Shown in pieces: positions 24,831 to 37,552 of a DNA stretch of 64,000 nucleotides. The notes beneath the pieces are model-generated. The model was not told where the DNA came from. It worked only from the letters and a program-made list of their open reading frames with translations, and searched no databases. Origin of the DNA: Climacium dendroides (lineage: Eukaryota > Streptophyta > Bryopsida > Hypnales > Climaciaceae); contig OX467082.1 of assembly GCA_950106755.1 (NCBI GenBank), positions 3,162,001 through 3,226,000 on the forward strand. Direction: 5' to 3'. Position 1 is the stretch's first letter. The number at the start of each line of letters is the position of its first letter. The position numbers were made by a program, and so were the translations under genes.

Positions 24831-25429
24831 ACAACTGATCAAATTACCAACGAATCAAATGAATTGCCAATCAATTTCCAACAAATTAGTTTGCCGATAA
24901 ATTTCCAATTATGAATTTGCGATCTTGTGAATTTGTGATCATTCAATTTTTGATGTTGTGAATTTTTGATGATGTGAATTAGCAATCAATGAATTTGTGA
25001 TCATTCAATTTTGCGATGGAATTTGCGATGTTGAGAATTTGCGAGGAATGAATTTGTGATCATTTAGTTTGTGATTCAATTGCGAGGCTGTTGCGATTTA
25101 ATTGCAATTCAGTTGCGATGCTGTTCAATTTTCAATTGAATTTGTAATGTTGCAGATGGTAAAAGTTGCGTGAATGAAGTTGTGGGGAGATAAAAACACT
25201 TGGTGCGTAGCTTTCGCCAACTATACGGAAATACAGAAAGATAATTTCAGTTGTCGTTTGTTGTTTTGGAGGCCAAGTTCCAACTTGCAAAATGGCCTCA
25301 ATATGCATGCCACCCCCAGCTTACAAGCCCTCCTTCTTAAAAAGTCATCCATTTTACAAGACAGGTGGGGCACTTTTGCAAGCCATTCTTAAGAAGTCAT
25401 CTGTTTTTGCAAGACGGGTGGGGATGATC
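24831..25429. repeat. Left arm of a large imperfect palindrome
   Basis: Starting at ACAACTGATCAAATTACCA, this arm is the imperfect reverse complement of 25486-26221. It holds an AT-rich array of AATTTGCGAT-like words (24900-25170) and an inner part with AGTTCCAAC, AAGAAGTCATC and CAAGACGGGTGGGGATGATC. It ends at a TTA (25430-25432). Confidence 0.7.
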
Positions 25430-25485
25430 TTAGAGCATCCCTTGCCACCCCCCATAAATACCCCAATTAAGATCTGTTCAATTTA

Positions 25486-26363
25486 GAGCATGGCTACCTG
25501 TCCTCCAAAAGGGATGACTTCTTAAGAGTGGCCTCCAAAAGTGTCCCACTCGTCCTCCAAAATGGCTGACTTCTTAAAAGGGATGACTCGCAAATTGGGA
25601 TCATTTTGTAGGTTGGAACTCAGCCTGCAAAATGCAAACGATGACTAAAATTATCTTTGTGCATTGCTGGGCAAAAGCTACGTTCCAAGTCTTTTCATCT
25701 TCCTGCAAATTCTTGCATGCGGGTTTTACGTTCTGCAGGCAAATTTATTCAAAGCATCGCAAATTGCTTGATGAGAAATTCATTCAGATCGCAAATTGCT
25801 TGATCAGAAATTCATTCAGATCGCAAATTTATTCAGAGCATTGAAAATTTATTGAAAGCATCGGAAATTTATTCAGAGTATCCAAAATTTATTCAGAGCA
25901 TCGCAAATTTAATTAGAGCCTCGAAAATTGCTTGATCAAAAATTCATTGAGTTCAACAAATTTATTCCCAGCATCGCAAATTTAATTAGAGCATCGGAAA
26001 TTGATTGATTGGAAATTCATTCATAGCATTGCAAATTTATTCACAGCATAGCAAATTTATTTACAACATCGCAAATTGCTTGATCGCAAATTTAGAGTAT
26101 TGAAAATTTATAGTTGGAAATTCACAGCACTGCAAATGGATAGTTGGAAATTGATTGGCAATTTGATTTGTTGGAAATTGATCAGCAATCCATTTGATTT
26201 GATGGTAATTTGATCAGTTGTATTTTTTGTTTCTTACCTCATAGCTCACTCACGCTTGGCTTGTTAATAGGTTACGGGTGAGGCAAAGCATTTCAACCCA
26301 GCTTGCAAAGTGGATGGCCCTCCATTTTGCAAGCCACATTTGGGAGGATAGGTGATGATGCTC
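25486..26363. mobile_element. TTA-flanked MITE forming the right arm of the palindrome
   Basis: TTA flanks the element at 25483-25485 and 26364-26366. The ends GAGCATGGCTACCTGTCCTCC-like and, inverted, GAGCATCATCACCTATCCTCC-like match at 16 of 21 positions. Three-base TTA duplications and GAGCATC ends suggest a PIF/Harbinger (Tourist-like) element. The interior (25735-26130) is a tandem array built on GCAAATTTATTCAGAGCATC. No coding capacity is seen. Confidence 0.62.
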
Positions 26364-26369
26364 TTAGTG

Positions 26370-28210
26370 GGGATGGCCACTTGTATCCCCAACAGTATTC
26401 AAGTATAACATAAACTTGCTGAAATATACTTCCAACTAATCACAAGTCATAAAACTTGCAAAAGCAAAAAGCGAATAATCATTTATTATAGCGATTTGCT
26501 AATCCTAAGAAGAAAATATGGCTTGTAGAGGGGTTAGTGATCCCTTCAAATATGACTTATTTGGTATGTGAAGGAAAGGCAAAGATTGACATACACTAAA
26601 ATTGATTGCTTATCATGTAAAAATTAGGGGGGGGAGTAGGATATTTGGAGGGCTACAAGAAATGCTTATTCACGAAATCTAACTTGAATCAATAATATTG
26701 TCTAGGTGGGGCTAGGATTGCAAATCCAAAATGATTCTTCAATGCTTAGCTTGGCATCTTCCTCGCCCTTGCCAAAATTTTCCTCATACTAGTATTTTGT
26801 CATTATATAGGGCATCTCCACCCAATCTAGAGGCATAATGGAAATGGAGACAATACTGGACTTGTCAAGGAGGAAGTGGACCTCATTTTGTTTTCGGTGA
26901 CTTTTAAAAAAAAATTGATCCAATACAAAGCTATCAATCTAAACCCCAACTAAAATGGATTTTTCTTCAATACGAAAGAAAGGAGAAGAAAAGATTTTAC
27001 ATTAAAAAAAAAATTTAATGCAAAAAAATAGAAGGGCCAATTTATTGGCTCAAATGACAATGCTTAAAAAGTATGACAATTATGAATCTTCCTATTGTGA
27101 ACCAAGTGTGGGCTTTTCATATTTGACCAACTTGTTGGGTTTGGGAAAGAGAATGGCATGCTTGATATTAAAAAAGGATTGATCTTGTTTACATTAGGTA
27201 GTGTTTTTTGGATTTATCTCATCATTATGATATTGGTGTGGTACTTTGTGGATGGATTGGAGATGCTCTTGGTGACCTTGCTATTGTCTTCATGATACCC
27301 TAAATTCCTTCACAATTCTCTAATTCAGTCTTCCACTAATCTATTTCAAACCACAACAAAAAACCTAGCATGTATTCTTGTACTTTTGAGGGAATCAAAT
27401 TGATCACTTTGCATATTGTCAAGAACGGTACCAAAAAGTCTTTAAGGTTTCTTTTGCTAGGGTGGATTGGGGTGCCAAGGCTAGGATAGTGGTCAAGAAA
27501 ACAACTAGAATGTTACGAGTCCTATAAATACATGTATTGATGTAGTTTGGCAAGGACCAATTGAGGATGCCTCAAAAACTTTTCCAATCCACAAAAAGCA
27601 GGAAGAAAATCTTTTGGTATACCTTTGTCACCTTTACTTCACCCATGTAGAGGCAAATTGTTATTACATATAACCCATCAACCAACTCATAAATAAATAG
27701 AGATGTGGATAAAAGTTCATTCCTCACTTGGACCTTATATATAGAGTCAATTCTCCACCAAATTTAAAACTAACTACATATTTTGAAAGCCAAGAAAAGA
27801 TAAAGAAGTATATTAAAAATCGAGGTATAGGCAATTGCTCTACCATCTTTTTTTGCTATGATTTAAATTATTATTTAATTTTTTTAATACTACTTCTTGT
27901 TATTTGATAAGCCTAAAAATTTAATATCTTTCTCTTTTTCTTTCATAGCTTTCAAACTATGTAGTCAATTGTCAATTTGGCACACCATGACTATGTGGGG
28001 AGCAATATTTTTTTTCTTGGAACAGTAGAGTTGTGTATGCCTTCCTAGCAGTAGAAGATATATTGAGGGAGCCATGTGTGGATAGGTTGAATTCCTCTAA
28101 CAAGAACGATATATGCCATAGATTGCCCAAATAGTAGATGGTTGGAATCACAGCGTCACAAAGAGGAATGGATCTTTTTATCCCCAACTCTAGTCACACT
28201 TTCAATGAAT
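26370..28210. other. AT-rich spacer
   Basis: No supportable gene, RNA or mobile-element end was found. Open frames are short and without family resemblance. The DNA becomes more GC-rich after about 28200. Confidence 0.4.
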
Positions 28211-28212
28211 AG

Positions 28213-28902
28213 TCACACTTTCAATGAAGCTCCCAATCCAATCCTGCAAGTAAAGTCTACCGTATTGTTCTCAGAAGTAAATAATACTTGCGCATCTAGG
28301 TGAGCGAGAGCGTGGGCAGCCAGAGTCTCTATAAGTGAGATTCGTGGCTTGGCAACAGCATTCCTTTCCGAAGCTCCCCAAGACCTTCCGCCGAAACCTT
28401 GCCGAGGACCTCGTCGTAGTACGGTACTACGGTGGGCGTGAGCTTCTGCTCGTGGGCAGTCAACAGGAATGTGATGAGAACTGAGATTGTAGCTTGGGAA
28501 GCTTGGATGCACGAGACTTGAGCACATAAGTTTGAGGAGGCATTCAGCCCTCGACGGCCAGGGCTTCGAGCCGCTCTCTCCTTGCTGGTCAAGCTCGAAA
28601 CTGATTGAACCTCTGCAAGTGATGATTGTGGTTTGGAATCGGTGCCGTTTTTTGTGGAAGTGGTCGGGCTTTGACTTGGGATACATGCTCTGTAATACTC
28701 CTGGAGATGGTGTGACGCCGAATTTGCTTTGAATCCGGAACGAAGATTTCCTGACTTTCATTGCTCTAGATTCTAGTCTGGGATTCCTGCAGATTTCGAA
28801 GGCTAGCTTCTTGTCCCTCTTCGTCGCTACGAAACCTTGAGCTAGTGCTGAAATGGCATAAGACGTAAATCTATTACTAGTGCTAAAACTCAATGACCTC
28901 AA
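28213..28902 (-). other. Unidentified coding-like segment
   Basis: A GC-richer island carries two overlapping minus-strand frames of 229 and 87 codons. The shorter one (28329-28592) reads more like a real protein, with KLTPTVVPYYDEVLGKVSAE and GLGELRKGML. The longer frame is basic and low in pattern over the same DNA, but its end (ETLAAHALAHLDAQVLF) also looks protein-like, so a broken or spliced exon is possible. I do not recognise a family. It could equally be chance frames in a CpG-rich region upstream of PDR-B. Confidence 0.2.
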
Positions 28903-29056
28903 GTCGAGATTTCTTTACCCCAGTAGTTTTTTGCCTTGAAGAATTACTGGGTAACCTGTTCATCTGCTGTACTCGGTGCTCAGTGACTCTAGAATGGGTT
29001 CGATTGTCGTGTTTGCTCTAGTAGCTTGTTTCAAAACGCCACAATTGTGACATTTA

Positions 29057-29435
29057 GAGCATCCGCACTGTGAAACACAACAGTTGGCGGGAACGCATTT
29101 GGCCGGGGCCGGGCTGTTTTTTCACCTCACCGTGAGCTCGCCAACAGAACAGGGGAGCCCGGACTCGCCAAATTTCAGCCTTTGACGGCAGCCTTCCGTG
29201 GCCGCTCAAAATTTCAGCGGGATTCTTGGTAGGAAGTGCACTAATTGACAAGAAAACAAGCTCCCAAACTGAGCAACAAGAGCGGGGAAGGAGTCTGTCT
29301 CCAAAAGCTGCAACTTCTCAGATTTTGTTTTTGGCATGGTGGGGACCGATTAGCTTTGTGTGGCAAATGGTCAAGTTCTTGACCCGCCAAGTCTATTCCG
29401 TCCTCTTAGTTTTCAGTGACACGGTGCGGATGCTC
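29057..29435. mobile_element. MITE with GAGCATCCGCAC ends upstream of PDR-B
   Basis: The 12-bp perfect terminal inverted repeat GAGCATCCGCAC / GTGCGGATGCTC is flanked on both sides by TTA (29054-29056 and 29436-29438). The length is 379 bp with a GC-rich interior and no transposase. TTA duplication and the GAGCATC start point to a PIF/Harbinger-type MITE, sharing its first seven bases with the element at 25486. It ends 250 bp before the PDR-B ATG, so it sits in that gene's promoter or leader. Confidence 0.75.
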
Positions 29436-29685
29436 TTAGGTGCACAAAGCTCTTAGAGCCGGTATAGATCTGAGATTCCACACGAGTTCCTGGAAAAGTG
29501 CCCAAACTATTCTTGAATTTATCGAGTGCGACGACGTAACTGGCCCTTGTTGTTTGAATCTTGTAAATTCAGACGCAGTAACGGTAACACAAGCGCGTGT
29601 AATGTTTGTTCCTTACGCAGGGACAGAAGAGCAGTTAAGAATTCGAGGCGCCGCGCATGAAGTGAGACCGAGAGAACCAGACGCA

Positions 29686-32600
29686 ATGGACAACAATGAC
29701 CCGAAGAAGGATTTGAAGGACCCTGAGCGTGGTGGTGGGGAGCCATGGAGCCTGACTCCGTCAGAGAGCTTGAGCCGGAGCTCCCGACGCCACTCGGGCC
29801 GCATGTCGCGCTCGGCGCGCGACCTCATCGCGAACAGCAGCATTGGTGCCTCGCAGTCGTACGGCTTGTTTGGCGCGGGCGGCAACCCCTTGGAAGCCGC
29901 GGCGCAGCCAAACCACGATGACGACGAGGCCGAGCTCCGATGGGCGGCGCTGGAGAAGCTGCCCACGTTCAAGCGCATCCGGACTTCCATGTTGCTGAAG
30001 GAATCCGGGAGTTTGCGGGAGGTGGATGTGAAGCATCTCTCCATGGCGGATTTTCATCATTTGTTGCAAACGCTGCACCGACCCTTGGATAATGAAGAAG
30101 ATAATCTCATGGTGAAAATAAGACAACGGCTGGATCAAGTGGGAGTGGAGCTTCCGACTATTGAAGTGCGGTACGAGAAGTTGACCGTGAAGGCGAATTG
30201 TTATGTTGGGAGTCGGGGCTTGCCGACGCTGTGGAATACGTTTCTTAACATCATGGACAGTCTTGCGAGTTTCGTGCACTTGTCGCGGTCGAAGAAGAGG
30301 GTCCTCACCATTCTTGATAACGTCAGCGGCGTCATCAAACCTGGAAGGTAATGGCCACCTTTGCAGTAGTCGATGGATTCAACTTTGAGTGCTTTCAATG
30401 TTGCAATTGGGGAACTGATTGCAGGAGCCAAACTGCTGGAAACCTTGCAACCCCATTTTCTAGTTCGAGGTAGAGGAGTCTTCGGCATTGAAACATGAAC
30501 GTGAACAAAGCTTGAAGATTGATTCTCGACATTGAAATCCTCGGAAGAGTCTCTGAATAATGAAAGTATGGCCAGCTCTTCTCTGATACCCACGATTGAA
30601 GGTTCTGCGGCTCAGATACGAGCGATTGAATTGTGTGCAGAATGACGTTGCTGCTTGGGCCTCCTGGGGCGGGGAAGACGACGCTGTTGCTCGCGTTGGC
30701 TTCGAGGCTGGACGCGAGCTTGAAAGTTAAAGGGAAAGTCACGTTCAATGGGCACACTCCAGATGAATTTGTGGTGCCGAAGACAGCTGCGTATATTAGC
30801 CAGCACGACTTGCACGTCGGCAAATTGACGGTTCGGGAGACTATGCAGTTCTCGTCTCAGGTGCAGGGCGTCGGGCCACAATACGGTAACTGTGCTTTCC
30901 TCTCATCACTACTGTACTGTAATACCGGTATTGATATCTCTGCAGTCGTGGTAAAAATGTTCATGCGAGAGTAAAATCTTGTAGCATTTTCAAATTAATT
31001 AGTGTCGTTTAATACTAAATTTTCATTATTAGACTACTGTATTGCAAATCCATTATGAACTATCATAAATACACAGTATCAATCTTCTGTTGTCACTGGT
31101 TTTTCGCTCAAGGATTTGCTTACTAAGTTCCATCGAGTTCCCAAATTATTAATGTGTCAAAAGTGAAATCACTTGTCAAGATTCATAGTTTGTATCATCA
31201 AAGTACATTTTTGTGAAATAGTACATCTATCGTTGTGCATCATCCAAATTGTGCAATAATGAATACGAGGAAGTATGAGATTGGGAACTGGCCGACTGAG
31301 GAAATGGGGAATTTCATTGAAATGGCGGCATTCCAAGTGCCATTTTCAGACCACCTGCTCTGAATTGTAAACGTGGCATCTAGGATAGGTATAGTTTTCA
31401 ATAATTTTGGATTTTTATAGATTTAAGAAATCTATGACTACTATAGATTTCAGACTGCATGATCTGAATTGTAAAAATGACATCTAAAACAAGTGTAGAT
31501 TTCACACATCGAAGAATGGTATAGATCTCAGACGTCTAGGACATTTGTACACTTTAGATTGCCCTCTCTAAACTGTAAAAACTGCCAAAGTAGCGGTATT
31601 TCACCATTTTAACAAAATTGCCCATGGAATTATGTCAATGGTGTTATTTCAAAGAATTGGGATCATATAAAGCAATGTTTCAATGCTAATGTTTCCACTA
31701 GTCTTTCATGAACTGTGAGGTTGCACTATAGCCATTGCCATTATATTGCTGACATTTCATTGTTGTTTATCTTCTAGAAATGCTTGAGGAAGTGTCACGT
31801 CGTGAGAAAGAGAGTGGGATTCGCCCTGACTACGACGTGGATATGTATATGAAGGCGACAGCGATACCAGGATCTAAAGGCAACCTTGTAGTGGAGTACA
31901 TTTTGAAAACACTAGGACTTGACATGTGCGCCGACACTGTGGTTGGAGACGAGATGCGGCGAGGAATCTCCGGAGGTGAGAAGAAGCGTGTGACCACAGG
32001 GGAGATGCTTGTTGGCCCATTGAAAGCTCTCTTTATGGACGAGATTTCCACAGGCTTAGACAGCTCAACAACGTTCAGCATTGTGAGAAGCTTACGTAGA
32101 TTTACACATGAGATGTCCGCTACTACCTTCATTTCATTATTACAACCTGCACCCGAGGTTTTCAATCTCTTTGATGATGTGCTCTTACTCTCTGAAGGCC
32201 AGGTTAGTGACATTGTTAGGATCTTTGGCAAAATTTCTATGTCCTTCAATTATTTTGTAAGAGATGTATTATTTGGGATGCATTTTGGGTTCATTTGGAC
32301 ATTTTGGGTAGCAATTCCATGAGTTCTAGATAGTTGCCTTTAAGGACTTCTTTTATGAACTTAATTTTTTGCTTTTTGTTCCATGCATTTGTACTATTTT
32401 GACACATTTCTAGTTGATTCTAATATGTTTTTGTGTAGCAATTCTATGAGTTTGGAATAATTGATTGCAAGAGTTTCTTTTTTGAAATTAGGATTTTATT
32501 TTCTGCTACATTCATTTGGCTTAAATTTGTGCAAAAATTTTAGGTGGTATACCACGGTCCCATCAAGCAAGTGGTGGAGTTTTTTGAGCATTGCGGATTC

Positions 32601-35600
32601 AAGTGTCCAGAACGCAAAGGCATTGCAGATTTTCTTCAAGAAGTGACATCACGAAAAGATCAAGAGCAGTTTTGGACGGATAAATGCAAGCCCTACCGTT
32701 ATGTCCCTGTGAAATTCTTTGCCGAGGAATTTCAACACTTCCATGTTGGGGAGCGCATCCTTGATGAGCTTGCAGTTCCTTATCCGAAAGAGAGATGTCA
32801 CCCTGTAGCACTAGCAAAGGAGAAGTACTCACTCTCGAACAAGAAGCTTCTACAAGCGACTTTTGATCGGGAACTCATTCTCTTCAAACGAAATGGCATT
32901 GTGGCTATAATAAAAGCCATTCAAATCACATGCGGTGCCTTCATTTCTATGACGACATTTTTTCGGACCCGTCTTCACTCAAATACAGTCACTGATGGGA
33001 CTTTGTATTTTAGTGCTCTCTTTTATGCCGTGATTACTTTCATGTTCACTGGTTTTGGGGAACTTGCGTCCACCATCGCGCGTCTTCCTGTGCTAATTAA
33101 GCAACGTGATATGCTCTTCATTCCTGCATGGGCATACTCAGTGTCTGTTATGGTGCTCAGCATTCCCACTTCATTGTTGGAAGTGGGAATCTTCACGTGT
33201 ATGACGTACTTTGTGACAGGATTTGCACCTACAGTTGGAGCATTTTTCAAATTTTTCCTATTATTGTTTTTGATTCAACAACAAGCTGGGGGGATGTTCA
33301 GATTCATTGGAGCTGTGTGCCGCACCATGACATTGGGATTCACGTTAGGGTGGATCATTTTGTTGCTTTTATTCATGTTAGGAGGTTTTATTATTCCACG
33401 GCCTGATCTCCCCGTGTGGTGGCGATGGGGGTACTGGATTTCCAACATGAGCTATGCTGTGCTGGGGATTAGCGTTAATGAATTCACTGACTCTCGATGG
33501 GATAAGGTATTCTTCTTTCAAACAATCCTTTTTATTATAACTTGCCGTTTTTGCAAAACTCCTATAGAACTTTCACTATCTTTGAATCTTGTCTTGCTCC
33601 ATAGTACCAATGAACAAACTGGAACTACCTATGGAATTCTTGCTTGGTCCAAGTGGTCTCAGTTAACAAATTATTACTCACTTCCGTTAATGATTTATAG
33701 TACAATAGATTACAAATTAACAAACTTCACTACACTTATGGACAAAGATTCAAGCATTTAAAGACAAAAATAATAACCTCCTTTCAAGGCAAAATGAACC
33801 TTAGGACTTTTCTAAATCTGCAAAGATTTCTTCTAATTTTTGTGATTACTTGGTCCTTGATTAAATGTTTGTATAGCCACTCACTGGACCAAATGGTGTC
33901 ACCACCGTGGGAGCGGTAATTCTCCAATCTCACGGCCAATATACGGAATCCTACATGTATTGGATTGCGATTGGTGTCCTCCTTGGTTTCTACATTATCT
34001 TCAACATTGGCTTCACTCTTGGTATTCAATTCATGCCTGCTGTGGGCAAGCCACAAACAATCATGTCCCAAGAAGAGCTTGATGAGAAGGAAGCAAATCG
34101 CACCGGTGGTGACCTCATCATCATCAAGTCCAAATCCTCTCGTTCTCAGTTTCGATCTTTGGCAGCCATCATGGCATCACAAGGTGATGCTTCTCGCTTG
34201 AGTCGAAGCCACCAATCTTCTACTAGTCACTGTCCTTCCAATTCCGATGTTGAGGAGGTTGCAGTTGAAGTGAAACGAGGCATGATCTTGCCGTTTGAGC
34301 CGTTGTCAATTTCCTTCAATGACGTGAGTTACTTTGTGGACATGCCTTCGGAGATGAAATCGGCAGATGTAAAGGAAAGCAAGCTACAACTGCTAAATAA
34401 AATCACTGGGGCATTTCGACCAGGAGTGTTAACGGCGTTGGTAGGGGTCAGTGGAGCTGGGAAGTCAACGCTCATGGATGTGCTCTCAGGACGAAAGACG
34501 GGGGGATACATTGAAGGTGATATTTGGATCTCGGGGTTTCCAAAAGTACAAAAGACATTTGCACGAATTTCAGGTTATTGCGAGCAAAATGACATACACT
34601 CACCGCAAGTTACAATTCGAGAATCACTCATTTACTCTGCATGGCTTCGCTTAGCATCTGATATTGACAATGAACAAAAAATGGTTAGTTAACAACCACC
34701 ATTCTCTTTTTTTTCACAATGCAATCAATTTCTATGATTGTTTGGAATTGGGTGTCAATTCAAGTCTTGTGCTTCAAGATTAAAGTGCACGGGTTGAGAA
34801 TTGTGTGGGCTTGAACTTCATGACTCAAATTGCAAGCTTTGATAGTTCCTATTCTTAATTGAATTTAGGCATTGATTTTGTAGCTTTGAGGATGGCAATG
34901 AGAGCAATGCTTGTATGTTGGCAGGCTTTTGTAGAAGAAGTGTTGGATTTGGTGGAACTAAAGCCATTGGAGAATGCGTTGGTGGGGTTGCCAAGCATCA
35001 CGGGGTTGTCAACCGAGCAAAGGAAGCGATTGACGATTGCCGTAGAGTTGGTAGCAAATCCATCCATCATATTCATGGATGAACCAACGAGTGGTTTGGA
35101 TGCCCGAGCAGCTGCCATTGTAATGCGTTGTGTTCGCAACACGGTGGATACCGGCCGAACTGTTGTGTGTACTATTCATCAACCTAGCATTGACATCTTT
35201 GAGGCTTTTGATGAGGTAAGCTTCAACAACTTTTTTGTAAACTAGATTTCAAAGCACCTCTTATTCTACAATCAATGAGCATCCGATGATTTGTTATTTA
35301 GTGTAATGAATTGGACTTTGATATCTATACAATTTTATTGTTGTTTATTGTTGTGCAGCTTTTGTTGTTGAAACGAGGAGGACAAATGATTTATGCGGGT
35401 GAATTGGGTCACCAATCAAAGCATCTGATAGAGTATTTTGAGTCAGTGCCAGGTGTTCCTAAAATCCCCGAGGAATACAATCCAGCGACGTGGATGCTAG
35501 AAGTGACCAACCAAGATATAGAGCTTAAGTTGAACATGGATTTTGGAGAATACTATGCACAATCAGATCTATATAGGCGCAACAAGGAGCTCGTAAAAGA

Positions 35601-37552
35601 ATTGAGTGTGTCCCCTCTTGGAGCAAAAGATGTGACATTCCCTACAGACTATCCTCTCAACTTTTTGCAACAACTCATGACCATTACTTGGAAGCAGAAT
35701 CTAACGTTTTGGCGTAGCCCTGATTATAATCTTGTCCGCTTTGCCTTCACTTTTTTCACTGGACTCATCTGTGGTAGTATCTTTTGGCAAGTTGGAACCA
35801 AAACGTAAGCCTTCTTACTGATTTACTCATTCATCTTTCTGATTTGAATGGCTCTTATTACTCAGTGCACATCTTTCACTAGTAGTTTATAATATTGAAA
35901 ATTTAGAAGAGAAAACCCAACATATTGTAGGGGCTACTTGATGCTTTCAAGACTTTTTGCAATTTAACTCCTATACTTTTGGGGTTAGAGTACTCTTCAA
36001 AACCTTTTTAAATTATAGGCCCTATAGAGTGGAGCAAGTGAGGTAGATGATGAAGTTGGAATGATTGATAAGTTGTGCAAAGTGTCCCATTATACTAAAG
36101 TCTTTTATACTTTAAAGAGGATCTTGTTGCCTTCCGTTTTGTTTGGATTCTCTATACTACTCTTTATATCAACTTCTTTTCATTGGACATCATTGAAACT
36201 TAATGTCTATACTAGTCTTAGTTTTTAGTGCTTTTGACATGTAAGTCACAATTTAGGCATTCTACCAATTTCACAAAATTGAAGCTTACTATCCTTTTGA
36301 AGGCTAACCTTGAATAAAACTCCATTGATTTTGTAGAGGTAGGTCAACAGACTTGGTGATCACACTCGGGGCCCTCTACGGTGCAACACTCTTCATTTGT
36401 TTTAACAATGCAAGCACAGTACAATCGATGGTGAGCGTTGAACGGTCGGTGTACTATCGAGAAAAGGCGGCGGGCTTGTACTCGTCCATCCCTTATGCAC
36501 TCTCGCAAGTGTTGATTGAAGTGCCCTATGTCTTTGTACAAGCAACCATGTACTGCCTCATTGTTTACTCCATGTTGGGATTTGAATGGACAGTTGCTAA
36601 ATTCTTTTGGTTCTACTACATCACCTTCATTAGCTTGCTACAGTTCACGTACTACGGCATGATGATGGTGGCCATCACGCCCAATGTCATACTGGCCTCG
36701 ATTGTCAGTGCTTTCTTTTCTACGCTCTTCAACCTCTATTCTGGATTTTTGATTCCGCGACCTGTAAGCTCTTGGAACCTTGTCTACTACACTTTATCTT
36801 TTGTGTCTTTTATGGCTTTGTTAGTCTATTTCACAATCATTGGAGTTCAATAGAGTTTTTTGAGCTATAGTATTTTCAATTCAACAAAAATAAACAAGTT
36901 TGAAACCTACTAAACCTATAGGATTCAATTCCTAAGTTCCACTCACTTGCCATGTTGTTGACCATTCATTTTTCAAAGACTTTCTTCAAGATTTAAAATT
37001 GGTTTTAACAAAGTATTTTTAACTTTGTCACATAATAGAATTATTGTTTAAATTCAAAGAGGGGGTTGTTGACTCTACATTAGTAAACAAGTACAAGTGA
37101 GTTTAAGTGAAAAAACTTGTTGAATTAAAGGAAAATTTTTATACTTAAATCATCACCATAGAACCAAAAGTTCTCTCAAGGTTGTACCATTTTAAATAGA
37201 AGGACCAGTTTCCAAATGACCAAAGTTTCTCTCATAATACATGGACACATGTCTGATTGAATATTGCTACTTGCAGGCAATTCCTGGGTGGTGGATATGG
37301 TACTATTGGAGTTGCCCATTAGCATGGACGGTGTATGGACTCATTGCTTCGCAATTTGGCGATGTCACAAGTCAAGTAACCATTGTTGGCGATGAGATGA
37401 GGATAATCAATGTGCGAGACTATCTCAAGGAGTTTTTTGGATTCGATCACAATTTTTTGCCTGTAATCGGTCCTATGATCTTCTTTTGGATGGTGCTCTT
37501 TGCTACCATTTTTATTTATGCCATCAAGTTCCTCAACTTTCAAAGGCGGTAA
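29686..37552 (+). CDS. Full-size ABCG (PDR-type) transporter, 9 exons (PDR-B)
   Basis: Exons: 29686-30347, 30641-30885, 31778-32202, 32544-33506, 33877-34683, 34925-35215, 35359-35804, 36337-36763, 37277-37552. The joined frame is open and encodes 1513 aa. The ATG at 29686 was chosen because MDNND aligns with the family N-terminus; an in-frame ATG at 29602 would add 28 residues. NBD1 has Walker [10 protein letters not shown] (227-235), signature ISGGEKKR (366-373) and Walker B LFMDE (387-391). NBD2 has Walker [10 protein letters not shown] (955-963), LSTEQRKR (1062-1069) and Walker B IFMDE (1083-1087). Membrane domains follow each NBD and the C-terminus is KFLNFQRR. It is a close paralogue of PDR-A in the same orientation 17 kb away. 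It shares seven intron positions with PDR-A, lacks twelve of PDR-A's and has one of its own. Probable role is ATP-driven export across the plasma membrane; the substrate is unknown. Confidence 0.94.
31304..31625. mobile_element. MITE-like insertion in PDR-B intron 2
   Basis: The left end ATGGGGAATTTCATTGAAATGG is roughly matched by the reverse of the right end (CCATTTTAACAAAATTGCCCAT), giving imperfect inverted ends of about 22 bp. The interior carries two diverged copies of a TCTGAATTGTAAA-containing segment. A similar end (GCCATTTTAATGAAATTTCC, near 42468-42490) occurs elsewhere in the window, so it is a dispersed family. No target duplication was identified. Confidence 0.45.

Noticed and set aside
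25735..26130. CRISPR-like regular array (repeated GCAAATTTATTCAGAGCATC)
   Set aside because: The repeats are imperfect and the spacing irregular, they lie within a MITE, and the genome is eukaryotic.
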